A stretch of 32,947 bases of DNA from Candidatus Hydrogenedentota bacterium (GCA_016209895.1 JACQVH010000095.1:1-32947), one strand, 5' to 3'; shown: positions 24,884 to 32,947, numbered from the stretch's first letter. Program-made: numbers and translations. The notes: generated by a model not told the origin, from the letters alone.

Positions 24884-26467
24884 TTGAAAGCTGAAGGCGC
24901 GAAGGAATTCAATCGGGAGTCACTGTTGTGGCACGCCGTGGAGTGTTGGGCGGCCCGATGCCCTGACAAGGAAGCGCTGGTCAATGACGCGGTACGGCTC
25001 ACGTGGCGCGATTTTCAACGGCAAGTAGAACAGATTGCGCTCGGATTGCTGGAACTCGGAGTGAAACCGGGAGACCGGGTGGCCATGTTATCCATGGCGT
25101 GCGTTGAGTTTCTCCCCGTTTTTCTGGCGACCAGTCGGATTGGCGCGATTTGGGTGGGCATTTCACCGAGGTCAACACTTAGTGAACTGCGATTCCTGAT
25201 CGGCGACTGCCGGCCCATGATACTGATCTCGCTAAGAAAGTGCTTGGGCCGAGATCTCACGGACGACCTGGAAACGTTGCGAAGAGAATTTCCGGATTTG
25301 CGGCGTGTCCTAGTTCTTGGTGAATCGTTTGATGACTTCGTTTTCCGCGAGCGGCCGGGACTGGAATCCGAACTGAGGTCGCGCGAGGCGAACGGGCAAC
25401 CGGATGATGCCGCGTTGTTGCTTTATACATCCGGTTCGACCGGCAAACCGAAAGGCGTCGTTCATACTCATGGCACTATTATCCGGAACGCAGCGGTACA
25501 GGTGGCGCAGTTTGGGTTTGATGAACATTCGAAGGCTTTGCTGCACTTTCCCATCAATCATGTTGCGGCGGTCATCGAGACCGGGTTCGCGTCGGTATAC
25601 GCGGGCGCAACGATCGTGTTGATGGACCGGTTTGATCCAGCACAATCGCTGCGAGTGATTGAACAGGAACAGATCACGGTGGTGGGTCAGGTGCCCACTA
25701 TGTTTTTGATGCAGTTTCAAACCCCGGCATTCCGCAGCGTGGATCTGAGCCAGGTCCGGTCGTTCATTTGGGCTGGTTCCACTGCGCCGCGACGAATGAT
25801 CGAGGTACTCGGCGATATCAGTCGGAAGACCGGCGCGCGGCTGATCACCGGTTACGGCTCAACGGAAGTGGGAGGGTTTGTCACCTATTCGGCGTCGGAA
25901 GACGATTGGGAGACGCTTGCCACAACGGCCGGACGCATCGTGCCGCCGTTCGAGTTAAGAATCGTGGACGATGCGCGATGCGAGGTGACCGACGGGAGCG
26001 TGGGGGAGATCGCTTTGCACGGCCCGATGCTGATGCGCGGTTATTTTGGCAATCCCGAAGCCACCGCGGCCGTGGTGGACCGGGAGGGTTGGTACTATTC
26101 CGGTGACCTCGCCTGGAAAGACGCGCGCGGCTACATTCATATCGTGGGAAGGAAATCCGAGATGTACAAGTCCGGCGGGGAGAATATCTATCCGCGGGAG
26201 ATCGAAGAAGTACTCGAGGCACACCCCGCCGTTCTGTTCACGGCGGTCATCGGCGTCCCGGATCCACTATACCAAGAAGTAGGGCACGCCTTTATCATGC
26301 TAAAGCCGGGCATAGTGGCCACGGAGGAACAATTACGAACGCATTGCCAACAGCACCTGGCCAGATTCAAGATTCCCAAGAATTTTGAAATGCGCCCACA
26401 ACTTCCGATGCTTCCGACTGGAAAAGTGGATAAGGTCCGGCTCATGAGAGAGCTGAACGAGATGTAG
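24884..26467 (+). CDS. AMP-forming acyl-CoA synthetase
   Basis: A 527-residue adenylate-forming enzyme that converts a carboxylic acid, ATP and CoA into acyl-CoA, AMP and pyrophosphate. All core motifs are present: the P-loop YTSGSTGKPKG (181-191), GYGSTEVGGF (323-332), YYSGDLAWKDARGYIHIVGR (404-423), KSGGENIYPREIEEVLEAHP (hinge region, 429-448) and the catalytic Lys514 in PTGKVDKVRL. Length is typical of the fatty-acid/crotonobetaine type. The substrate is not readable. The start is the TTG at 24884, six bases after GGAG; no better ATG exists nearby. It closes a three-gene operon with QOR-like and MaoC-like genes, suggesting activation followed by hydration and reduction of a short or branched acid. 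Confidence 0.95.
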   Translation: MKAEGAKEFNRESLLWHAVECWAARCPDKEALVNDAVRLTWRDFQRQVEQIALGLLELGVKPGDRVAMLSMACVEFLPVFLATSRIGAIWVGISPRSTLSELRFLIGDCRPMILISLRKCLGRDLTDDLETLRREFPDLRRVLVLGESFDDFVFRERPGLESELRSREANGQPDDAALLLYTSGSTGKPKGVVHTHGTIIRNAAVQVAQFGFDEHSKALLHFPINHVAAVIETGFASVYAGATIVLMDRFDPAQSLRVIEQEQITVVGQVPTMFLMQFQTPAFRSVDLSQVRSFIWAGSTAPRRMIEVLGDISRKTGARLITGYGSTEVGGFVTYSASEDDWETLATTAGRIVPPFELRIVDDARCEVTDGSVGEIALHGPMLMRGYFGNPEATAAVVDREGWYYSGDLAWKDARGYIHIVGRKSEMYKSGGENIYPREIEEVLEAHPAVLFTAVIGVPDPLYQEVGHAFIMLKPGIVATEEQLRTHCQQHLARFKIPKNFEMRPQLPMLPTGKVDKVRLMRELNEM

Positions 26468-26540
26468 ATTCTGTGACGACGCCTTGCCTGCGGATTCCGC
26501 CTTCCGTATGACTCGCATCACATCAACGAAATTTTGAACG

Positions 26541-26816
26541 TTATCGGCGCGAACGGCGTTTAGGTCTCATTTTGGGCCTGGGTCTAGCCTTTCCCTTCGC
26601 CTTTACCACGTGTTTAGTTGCGTGCTTGACCTTCGCAATGCGCTTTGTCTTGGCCCGCACTGCGCGCTTCGGCTTTGCTTGCGACTTTGCCCGAACAGCG
26701 CGCTTTGCCCTCGCTTTGGCCTTGGCAGCGCGTTTGATCTTCGCCTTGGGTTTCGGTTTGGCCTTCGGTTTGGCCTTTACCGCCGCCTTCGCCTTGGGCT
26801 TAGCCTTCGGTTTCGC
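26541..26816. repeat. Low-complexity Lys/Ala/Pro-coding tract
   Basis: DNA for the last 91 codons of the preceding minus-strand gene is a chain of imperfect short repeats. On the plus strand, TTCGGTTTGGCC occurs twice in a row, then TTTACCGCCGCC. Such tracts expand and contract by slippage, so the tail length may vary between strains. The antisense open frame seen here is a shadow. Confidence 0.6.
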
Positions 26817-27371
26817 TGCCGACGGTGGAGGCGCTACCGCAGGTCTCGCTGTCGGTTTGACTCGTTCTGATGTCGGCGCCGGTTTCGAGAGCGGCTTTGT
26901 CGGCACCGGTGCAGGCTTCGGCTTGACTATCGGTTCTTTCGGCACGGGCTTGATTTTCGGCGCGGCGGCTGGAGGCGACGGCTTCACTTCCACGGCGCTC
27001 GGCACCGGTTCAGGTTTGGGCCCTTCACCGGGGAAGGGTGGGGGCGCCGCCGGAACTTCGATCTCGGCTGCGGGTCGAAGCAGGAAAACATTCAAGCCAT
27101 ACGTTGAACAGTTCTCCGGAAGCCAGAGTTCTTTGTCGGCCGGCAAGTATCGGCCGGGCTCCTGAGAATCTTCGAGATGAATCCTGTACGGCACGCCTCC
27201 CGGTACATTCGTAAAAGTGCAATGGCCTTCCCAGCCGGTGGTTCCGGACCGCGTGACACCGCCGTTGGTTATCTCCACACTGATGCCCGAGACTGATTCC
27301 GGCGGCGGGGCCGGATTCTCCGCAGTCGGCTTGGTTAAGGCGAAACACGCGCGAACGATTAATGTAGGCAT
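26541..27371 (-). CDS. Beta-sandwich protein with histone-H1-like Lys/Ala/Pro tail
   Basis: A 276-residue protein in three parts. Residues about 27-105 look like a carboxypeptidase-regulatory-like beta-sandwich (ISVEITNGGVTRSGTTGW, CTFTNVPGGVPYRIHLEDSQ). Residues 106-185 are Pro/Lys-rich (KPEPVP, PKPAPVPTKP). Residues 186-276 are almost wholly Lys, Ala, Arg and Pro (KPKAKPKAKAAVKAKPKAKP), like the tail of histone H1 or AlgP. There is no signal peptide. The start is the ATG at 27371, preceded by AAGGAG; an open frame to 27515 crosses the preceding gene. The tail suggests binding to nucleic acid or to an acidic polymer. It follows the 87-residue gene by 17 bases. I do not recognise the whole protein. 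Confidence 0.75.
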   Translation of the reverse strand: MPTLIVRACFALTKPTAENPAPPPESVSGISVEITNGGVTRSGTTGWEGHCTFTNVPGGVPYRIHLEDSQEPGRYLPADKELWLPENCSTYGLNVFLLRPAAEIEVPAAPPPFPGEGPKPEPVPSAVEVKPSPPAAAPKIKPVPKEPIVKPKPAPVPTKPLSKPAPTSERVKPTARPAVAPPPSAAKPKAKPKAKAAVKAKPKAKPKPKAKIKRAAKAKARAKRAVRAKSQAKPKRAVRAKTKRIAKVKHATKHVVKAKGKARPRPKMRPKRRSRR

Positions 27372-27388
27372 TGGTCTTCTCCTTGGCG

Positions 27389-27652
27389 TCAGCAGGTTAC
27401 CTGCAAGTGAAGGCTCGAGATTTGTCCTTCCCAAATATAGATAGTATCGCAGTCCTCCGAAATATCTTTTCGTACGCTGACTTCGTACCAGCCCGGGGGA
27501 ACCGTAAAATTGCATGGGTTACACGTGCTGTCGGTGACACACCCATCGGAGTGGTCGAACCCTGGTTCCTGATCCTGGACCGTTACTTCTGCCCCGTTGC
27601 AATACTCGGTCGTACCCCGTTTGTACACGTAAACTTCGAGAGTTCCATTCAT
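27389..27652 (-). CDS. Small Cys-rich beta-sandwich-like protein
   Basis: An 87-residue protein with six cysteines (18, 38, 44, 47, 68 and 87), the CNPC pair at 44-47, and alternating beta-strand-like segments (TLEVYVYKRG, AEVTVQDQ, GWYEVSVRK, SLHLQVTC). It resembles the sandwich half of the downstream gene (GVxVEI / TFTVPPGWY-like strands) but is far shorter. There is no signal peptide, yet the even cysteine count hints at disulfides or a metal. The ATG at 27652 is 11 bases after AAAGGAG; a GTG at 27661 is too close to it to be preferred. First gene of a two-gene unit. Function unknown. Confidence 0.6.
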   Translation of the reverse strand: MNGTLEVYVYKRGTTEYCNGAEVTVQDQEPGFDHSDGCVTDSTCNPCNFTVPPGWYEVSVRKDISEDCDTIYIWEGQISSLHLQVTC

Positions 27653-27987
27653 GGTCCGCACGTCTCCTTTCGTTTTCGCTCGGGTGTATCTCTCAGGCGC
27701 TTACGACGACTCCCGCTTCGATCCCAACCATTCCTAGTTTGCCTAACGAGTCTTTTAGTGCCCGTCAATGGAAATAACCCTACATCATTAATCAGAGAAT
27801 TTTCAATTTTCGTAACGTTTCATGTCTCAACCAGCGAGAAGCGCTTCTTTGTTGGGGAGCAGCCCCGTAAAGCTGGCGCGCGCCATCGTCGGATACTTCG
27901 CAGAACATACTCGGGCCTCAGCGGAAACCTCTCCTCGCACCCGTCCCTGGTGACAGCAACTTTCTCTCCGAGTACAATTGCTGCACG
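27653..27987. other. 335-base divergent intergenic region, no gene seen
   Basis: Between the small Cys-rich gene (minus) and the aldo/keto reductase (plus). The most A/T-rich part, about 27771-27830, includes GAATTTTCAATTTTC and is the likely promoter area for one or both genes. Minus-strand TTGACG with TAGGCA 17 bases on is a weak promoter-like pair. No tRNA, hairpin terminator or convincing ORF was found. Confidence 0.5.
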
Positions 27988-28953
27988 ATGCCTAATCAGA
28001 TGACCCCTTTGTATCAGGGCTGCGCAGTTGGCGCGACATGGCAGAATGAAACCGTTCCTCGCCTCATCTTGGGAACCGCCCAATTGGGCATGGATTACGG
28101 GATCGCCAACACCAGCGGACGCCCCGATGTTCGGAGAGCCGTCGAGATCATCGAGTTGGCTTGGAGCAACGGCGTGCGTTACTTCGACACGGCGCAATCG
28201 TATGGCGAGAGCGAAGGGCTTCTTGGCCGTGTCCTTCGCGAGTTCGGCGTCGTTGGGGAGAGTCTCATTACATCTAAACTTGCGGCGAGACTTGATCCCG
28301 AAGATACAGCGGCTCTCGAAGAATCTATCGAGAGAACCTTCGGATTGCTCGGAGTCGAACGGCTATGGTGCATGCTTTTACATAATCCAGAGTGGTTGGA
28401 TGTGTGGGACCGTGGTCTAGGCGGGGTACTACTTCGTTATCGGGAGGCCGGTCGTATCCGTCATCTTGGCGTATCGCTGAGGAGTCCGAAAGACATTCTC
28501 CGATATACTTCTCATCCCGTGATGGAGGTTTACCAAGTGGCGTGCAGCGCCTGGGACCGCCGCATGATTAATCTCGGTTTTCTGAAGGAGGCGAGGAATT
28601 CAGGAAAACTATGTTGTGTCCGCAGCATCTATCATCAGGGTCTCATGACGATGAGCGCGGACGCGGTTGCTCAACGGCTACCGATCGCGCTCGAGGCCTC
28701 GAAACTGTGGCATGCTCTTGCGCAGCGCCGCGGTTTGCGCGTCCAGGAATTAGCCGTTCGATTTGCGTTGACGTTGGACGCGCCGCTCGTGGTAGGCGCA
28801 GAAACACCGGAGCAACTGGAGGATACTTTGCAATCGCTACAGGCGGAACGACTTCACTCGGAGATTATTGAAGAAATGGCCGAATCACTCGATCCCATCC
28901 TGAACGAGGTGATTCTAGAGCCGTCGCGCTGGTCGGAATTTGGGAATCCATAG
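27988..28953 (+). CDS. Aldo/keto reductase
   Basis: A 321-residue (alpha/beta)8 NADPH-dependent oxidoreductase. The catalytic tetrad is visible: Asp67 and Tyr72 in YFDTAQSYGESEG, Lys97 in LITSKL, and His132 in LLHNPEW. The opening RLILGTAQLGMDYGIAN is typical of the sugar-type aldo/keto reductases found near sugar-acid and nucleotide-sugar genes. The NADPH-binding tail is recognisable near PLVVGAETPEQLEDTLQS. The ATG at 27988 has no good ribosome binding site; the ATG at 28000 is the nearest alternative. It lies 78 bases ahead of the aldolase gene and could be co-transcribed with it. Confidence 0.92.
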   Translation: MPNQMTPLYQGCAVGATWQNETVPRLILGTAQLGMDYGIANTSGRPDVRRAVEIIELAWSNGVRYFDTAQSYGESEGLLGRVLREFGVVGESLITSKLAARLDPEDTAALEESIERTFGLLGVERLWCMLLHNPEWLDVWDRGLGGVLLRYREAGRIRHLGVSLRSPKDILRYTSHPVMEVYQVACSAWDRRMINLGFLKEARNSGKLCCVRSIYHQGLMTMSADAVAQRLPIALEASKLWHALAQRRGLRVQELAVRFALTLDAPLVVGAETPEQLEDTLQSLQAERLHSEIIEEMAESLDPILNEVILEPSRWSEFGNP

Positions 28954-29031
28954 GATCATCCCCTTTATCGGCTGGTTGCGTCGGAAGAACTAGCACTGAA
29001 TCTATCGTTGATTGCGGAAGGATTGTGAAGA

Positions 29032-29937
29032 ATGAGTTATGCGCCAAGTGCGATTGAAGGTGTACTCCCCGCGTTCGTGACGCCATTCGACAACAACGGA
29101 TCGGTCAACGTCCCCATGATCCGAGTATTGGTTGCACGTCACCTCGAGGAAGGCTGCAATGGCTTCTTTGTGTGTGGCAGCACGGGTGAAGGGCTTCTCC
29201 TCGATTCCGATGAACGCAAGCTCGTCGCGCGCACCGTAATCGAAACAGTCGCGGGCGCGGTCCCGGTCATTGTGCACGTCGGCGCGATGTCTACTCGGGA
29301 AGCGGCGGCGTTGGCTCAGGACGCGCGCAAGGCCGGAGCAGCGGCGGTCTCGAGTGTTCCCCCGATTTACTTTAGGGTCGGTTTGACCGGTATGATGGAG
29401 CACATTCGCGCGATCGCGTCGGCGGCCGAGCTTCCCACGTATTACTACCACATTCCCATGCTGACCGGAGTGGAACTCACGGGCGATGAACTGGTGCAGG
29501 CGTTTCTGAACGTGGAAGGCGTGGTCGGACTAAAGTTCACGCACACGGATATGTACTTCCTCTGGACAATTCTGGATGCCGCTCGAGGACGCTTGCGCGT
29601 GTTCAACGGCGCGGATCAGATGTTGTTCCACGGACTCTGCACTGGCGCGTGCGGCGGGATCGGTTCGACGTACAATTATCAGATGAGAACTATGGTGGGC
29701 ATCTATCAGGCGTTTAGACGAGGGGATTTCGAGACGGCTCGTAAACTTCAATGGCGGGCCAATCAAGTAATTCGGGTCTTGTTCCGCAACGGAGGCAATA
29801 TCGCGACGGAAAAAGCTATTCTGAAATTGCAGGGCTTCGACGTGGGCATTCCGCGAAGCCCCATTGTGCCATTTCCGGAGGAGCGCTTGGGCGAGCTACG
29901 GCGGCAACTTGATGAAGTCGGCTTCTTCGAATATTAG
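29032..29937 (+). CDS. nanA: N-acetylneuraminate lyase (DHDPS/NAL family aldolase)
   Basis: A 301-residue class I aldolase of the dihydrodipicolinate synthase/N-acetylneuraminate lyase family. GSTGEG (49-54) binds the keto-acid carboxylate, the YYYHIP box (137-142) holds the catalytic Tyr139, and Lys168 in VVGLKFTHTDMY forms the Schiff base. The YYHIP and LKFT wording fits sialic acid lyases rather than DapA, so I infer cleavage of N-acetylneuraminate (or a related keto sugar acid) into pyruvate and N-acetylmannosamine. The ATG at 29032 follows AAGGA. nanK, nanE, nagA and nagB are not in the window. It converges on a symporter operon 36 bases away. Confidence 0.85.
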   Translation: MSYAPSAIEGVLPAFVTPFDNNGSVNVPMIRVLVARHLEEGCNGFFVCGSTGEGLLLDSDERKLVARTVIETVAGAVPVIVHVGAMSTREAAALAQDARKAGAAAVSSVPPIYFRVGLTGMMEHIRAIASAAELPTYYYHIPMLTGVELTGDELVQAFLNVEGVVGLKFTHTDMYFLWTILDAARGRLRVFNGADQMLFHGLCTGACGGIGSTYNYQMRTMVGIYQAFRRGDFETARKLQWRANQVIRVLFRNGGNIATEKAILKLQGFDVGIPRSPIVPFPEERLGELRRQLDEVGFFEY

Positions 29938-29973
29938 GCCCCCGCAAAGGCATTCATCGTCGAGAGGTGGAGC

Positions 29974-31464
29974 CTACTCAGGTGGCGGTGGCGGTGGCCG
30001 GACGAGGCTGAACGCGTAGCCGGCGACGAGGCTCGTGATTAGGCCGATAGGGCCGTACCAGAGCCAGAAGACGTCGGTGTAACGGGCAACATATGCGACC
30101 GTTCCCAAGCCGATGACGGTGCCCAGGAATACGCCGGTTGCGTTGCTCCGCGGGCTGAACACACTGAGCAGGAACAAGGCAACTATTGGGCCTATCAGGA
30201 ATCCGGTGATCTTGTTGATGATCTCGAGTATCGTGCCCAGTTGTCCCACGGCCAGCGCGGCCAGGGTTGCCAACGAGCCGATCGCCAGGGTGCAGGTTCT
30301 TCCTACGCGCAGATAGTGTTGTTCCGTTTTCGACGCGTGATGAAAGAAACGCTTATAAAAGTCCACGACCGCTACGGTGGCCAAGGCGTTTACACCGGAG
30401 TCCACACTGGACATCGTCGCCGCCAGAAGGCCGGCGATTACCAATCCGGAAATACCGGCGGGCAGGCCATAGATAATGAAATGTGGAAACACCCGGTCCA
30501 TAGCTTGGGTAGGATTGCTTGGACTCAACGCGAGCAGCGCCTGCATCATCTCGGGATGGCGATGATAATAGGCTACGAGGCCGGTGCCGACCAGATAGAG
30601 GGAGATAATTACCGGTACGACCAACAACGATTGGCCGATGGCGCTGCCGATGGCATCTCGCAGCGAGCGCGCGGTGAGATATCGTTGTACGGCCATCTGA
30701 TCCGTTCCGTACGCGCCGAAATTGACCACCAGTCCCATCGCAATGATGCTCCAAATAGTGAACTCTGCGGTGGGATGCCAGTCGAAACTGACCAGCCGCG
30801 TCCGGCCCTGTTCTGAAGCAATGGTCCAGATTGTGGCGATATCGCCCCGGAAGTCGCCGAGAATTGCGGATAGCGCCAGCATGATTCCGCCAACCAGGAC
30901 GAAAAATTGGATGACGTCGCACCAGATAACCGCCTTCATACCGCCCAAAGTGGCGTATGAAGTCGCCAGCAGGCCCATTGTGAGCACACATACGGTCAGA
31001 TTCCAACCGGACACGACCGAGAGTGCCAGCGACGGCACGTAGATAACGGTGGCGAGCCAACCACCGCGTGTGAGCAGGAACAGAAATGCCGCCAAAGCGC
31101 GTATGCCGACGCCGTAGCGTCCTTCCAGGTACTCGTTTACGGTGTAAACGCGAAGTCGGTAGAAGATTTGTACGATCACGACCACGGCGACGATTACGGC
31201 CACGGGCAGAATGAAGATCGTCAGCGCGTATCGCAGGTCCTTTTGGAAGGCCATGGCCGGCGCGCCCAGGTAACTCACACCGCTCAGCTCGGCGGAAATG
31301 ATAGACAGCGCAATGGGCAACCATCTAAAGGAGCGTCCAGCCAGAAAGAAATCGCCGATGTCGCGGTGGCCGCGAGCGAACATGCTCCCGAAGGCAACGA
31401 CTCCGCCAATGTATGCGACCATGATGACGGTATCGGTCGCGGTCCAGCCCTGCATCCCATTCAT
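29974..31464 (-). CDS. Sodium:solute symporter (SSS family)
   Basis: A 496-residue integral membrane protein with about thirteen hydrophobic segments. SSS-family features include the N-terminal GRSFRWLPIALSIISAELSG, GAPAMAFQKDLRYAL and AATMSSVDSGVNALATV (a Na+-site-like serine cluster). It should import a solute with sodium across the inner membrane. The family includes sugar, myo-inositol, proline and sialic acid carriers; proximity to the NAL-like gene suggests a sialic-acid-like or sugar-acid substrate, as an inference. The ATG overlaps the upstream SDR stop by four bases (31461-31464). The C-terminus carries a short Pro-rich tail (RPPPPPPE). Confidence 0.93.
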   Translation of the reverse strand: MNGMQGWTATDTVIMVAYIGGVVAFGSMFARGHRDIGDFFLAGRSFRWLPIALSIISAELSGVSYLGAPAMAFQKDLRYALTIFILPVAVIVAVVVIVQIFYRLRVYTVNEYLEGRYGVGIRALAAFLFLLTRGGWLATVIYVPSLALSVVSGWNLTVCVLTMGLLATSYATLGGMKAVIWCDVIQFFVLVGGIMLALSAILGDFRGDIATIWTIASEQGRTRLVSFDWHPTAEFTIWSIIAMGLVVNFGAYGTDQMAVQRYLTARSLRDAIGSAIGQSLLVVPVIISLYLVGTGLVAYYHRHPEMMQALLALSPSNPTQAMDRVFPHFIIYGLPAGISGLVIAGLLAATMSSVDSGVNALATVAVVDFYKRFFHHASKTEQHYLRVGRTCTLAIGSLATLAALAVGQLGTILEIINKITGFLIGPIVALFLLSVFSPRSNATGVFLGTVIGLGTVAYVARYTDVFWLWYGPIGLITSLVAGYAFSLVRPPPPPPE

Positions 31465-32246
31465 TTCGCGGTGTATCCGCCGTCCACGGGGATATTTGCG
31501 CCGGTAACGTAGGCCGAGGCGTCGCTGGCCAGAAAGACAATGGCACCCATCAGATCGGTTTCGTTTGCCATGCGGCCGAGGAAGGTTCTTTCACTATATT
31601 GGCGGACAAAGGTCTCAGGCTGGTCAGCGGTCTGAAGGCCGCCAGGAGACAGGCAGTTGCAGCGCACACCGCTCGACCCATAATAACTCGCCACGAACCG
31701 CGTGAAATTAATCATGCCGCCTTTATGAAAGAAATAATCCGGGTACCAGCCGCTCAGCGTGGTGCCGCGATAGATGGTTCGATCGGGACCGACCATGCCT
31801 TGAATCGAGCCGATGTTGATTATCGAGCCGCTTCCCTGCTTGGCCATTATGTCGCCGCAGGCGCGGGTGATGAGAAACAATCCGGTCGCATTCACGCGCA
31901 TGCTTTCCGCGAAGGCCCAGCCGTCATCTTCCCAGCCCTGTTTCATGGGTCTGAGGACAGCGTTATTAACGAGAACGTCAATTCGGCCGGTCTGTTGCAT
32001 CAGTTCGTCGCGCAGGGCCAGGATCGAGCGTTCGCAGGCCTGGTCGTATTGGAGTGCCGTGACGCGGCAACCCTCGGCTTGTCGCTCCGAGGCCAGCGCC
32101 TCGACGGCGGCGCGGTTTCGTGACGCGACGTACGTGTCCGCCCCGGCCTGTGCCAACGCCGCGACGATTTGTCGTCCGTACAGTCCCGCGCCGCCCGTAA
32201 CCAAAACGGTCTTTCCGTCGAGCCCGAAGGAATCCAATACGCTCAT
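31461..32246 (-). CDS. Short-chain dehydrogenase/reductase (SDR)
   Basis: A 261-residue classical SDR. The glycine motif TGGAGLYG is at 17-24, NNA at 94-96, the catalytic Ser147 in INIGSIQG, and Tyr171-x-x-x-Lys175 in YFFHK. The cofactor preference and substrate are not readable; SDRs next to Gfo/Idh proteins and SSS carriers commonly oxidise sugar acids or polyols. It is translationally coupled on both sides by ATGA overlaps, with the Gfo/Idh gene upstream and the symporter downstream. Confidence 0.94.
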   Translation of the reverse strand: MSVLDSFGLDGKTVLVTGGAGLYGRQIVAALAQAGADTYVASRNRAAVEALASERQAEGCRVTALQYDQACERSILALRDELMQQTGRIDVLVNNAVLRPMKQGWEDDGWAFAESMRVNATGLFLITRACGDIMAKQGSGSIINIGSIQGMVGPDRTIYRGTTLSGWYPDYFFHKGGMINFTRFVASYYGSSGVRCNCLSPGGLQTADQPETFVRQYSERTFLGRMANETDLMGAIVFLASDASAYVTGANIPVDGGYTAK

Positions 32247-32947
32247 GGTCTCATTGCCCTCGCAATCTCGTCCAGCAGGACTTCCCGTCCGTTCTGTTCA
32301 CGGCTCCAGATTCCGGCGATCAGCATCTGCATCAGTTCCTCGGTATGCGCGAACGGGAACGCCGGTTTGCCGGACTGCACGTAGTTTACGAATTCCGCGA
32401 GTTGCGCCTTGAATGCGTAAAACGTATCACGAAACATGACTTGAGCACACCCGGCGGTCCCACAAAGTTGCAACGCGCCAAACCCGCCATTCATGTCATG
32501 GACGGCTGCCACCACAATGTCCGCACCGTTTTGATGTTTCAAGTGAACGATATTGCGTTCCGTAGTGCCGGTATTTCGAGCCGAGATAAATCCTGGACCG
32601 AAGATGGGAAATACTGCCGACAACGCGTGAATCCCGTAACGTTCCCACGACTTGTGCGTGGTCGTGCTCGCAAACCGAAGCGCGCCGAGCTCGTGGGTGG
32701 ATTCGCGGTACGGCGCGAATTCCTTCGCGTAAGCCATGCAACTGCCGCTCAGAATGGGCTTTCCTTCCGCGATCCATTTCGTGAAAATGGCAAGGTCTTC
32801 GATGCGGTCCACCAGCGGCTTGTCTACGAAGACGGGGATTCCGGCCTCGACAAACGGCCGACACCGGGTAACATGTTCGCGGCCGATATCCGTCGCGATG
32901 ATGACCGCATCCACGTTGCCGATGGCATCCTCCGCGTGGTCCAAGAC
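32243..32947 (-). CDS. Gfo/Idh/MocA oxidoreductase, 5' end beyond the window
   Basis: The last 234 or so codons of a Gfo/Idh/MocA family protein; the frame runs off the right edge, so the start and the Rossmann GxGxxG are not visible. VDAVIIATDIGREHV and the family Asp-Lys-Pro motif (FVDKPLVDR, in place of the usual Glu-Lys-Pro) are present. Its stop overlaps the SDR start by four bases. Members of this family include 2,7-anhydro-N-acetylneuraminate oxidoreductases, but most relatives act on inositols and hexoses, so the substrate is open. It is the upstream-most visible gene of the symporter operon. Confidence 0.9.
   Translation of the reverse strand, partial: VLDHAEDAIGNVDAVIIATDIGREHVTRCRPFVEAGIPVFVDKPLVDRIEDLAIFTKWIAEGKPILSGSCMAYAKEFAPYRESTHELGALRFASTTTHKSWERYGIHALSAVFPIFGPGFISARNTGTTERNIVHLKHQNGADIVVAAVHDMNGGFGALQLCGTAGCAQVMFRDTFYAFKAQLAEFVNYVQSGKPAFPFAHTEELMQMLIAGIWSREQNGREVLLDEIARAMRP

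Noticed and set aside
26572..27165. Plus-strand hydrophobic frame opposite the Lys/Ala/Pro-rich gene
   Set aside because: Its Phe/Ala/Gly/Leu wording is the mirror of the low-complexity tail; there is no supporting start.
27661..27760. Minus-strand CTGAGAGATACACCC resembling the start of a TPP riboswitch
   Set aside because: The second half of the TPP aptamer (the ACCTGATCTGG-like part) is missing, so it is a coincidental string.

Overview
The window is chromosomal DNA of moderately high GC from a bacterium rich in exported hydrolases. The mix suggests a PVC-type, Planctomycetota, Lentisphaerota or Hydrogenedentota-like free-living or gut/sediment heterotroph: a Tat-exported Gfo/Idh/MocA oxidoreductase, a long FG-GAP/VCBS propeller protein, a BNR (sialidase-like) protein, secreted sugar-binding hydrolases, a ceramidase-like enzyme and a YncE-like/phosphoesterase fusion. 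The lineage is inferred from gene style only. No rRNA, tRNA, CRISPR array, transposase or phage gene was seen.

Layout. 1-248: non-coding leader with a pyrimidine-rich degenerate repeat. 249-4137: a Tat-exported Gfo/Idh/MocA protein converging on a large secreted sugar-binding protein. 4297-9175: a tight plus-strand run of four genes (BNR protein, FG-GAP propeller, two paralogous small Cys-rich proteins) with two 4-bp stop/start overlaps; this is the least familiar unit. 9304-10752: ahcY behind its own good sigma70-like promoter. 10749-12058: a minus-strand group of small genes (a zinc-ribbon protein, a broken ORF, a two-helix membrane peptide, and ferritin). 12251-14950: a lipoprotein fusing a beta-propeller to a phosphoesterase. 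14957-19148: a minus-strand operon, in transcription order a zinc alcohol dehydrogenase, a small membrane protein, a membrane-anchored ceramidase-like enzyme and a multi-pass membrane protein. 19380-20420: threonine aldolase, followed by an 84-bp imperfect palindrome that looks like a REP/MITE unit. 20655-22928: a secreted six-hairpin (GH95-like) glycosidase with a candidate operator. 22972-26467: a three-gene acyl-CoA unit (quinone-oxidoreductase-like, MaoC-like hydratase, acyl-CoA synthetase). 26541-27652: two unfamiliar minus-strand genes, one with a histone-H1-like Lys/Ala/Pro tail. 27988-28953: an aldo/keto reductase. 29032-29937: an N-acetylneuraminate lyase-like aldolase converging on a minus-strand operon (Gfo/Idh oxidoreductase, SDR, Na+/solute symporter) that runs off the right edge.

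Working together. The right end looks like uptake and oxidative or aldol processing of a sialic-acid-like or other sugar acid. The 9 to 23 kb part carries hydrolases for phosphoesters, lipids and glycans. Adjacent genes with ATGA overlaps (4.3-9.2 kb, 18.1 kb, 31.5-32.2 kb) are very probably co-transcribed. Functional names below come from motifs read by eye; no search was run.
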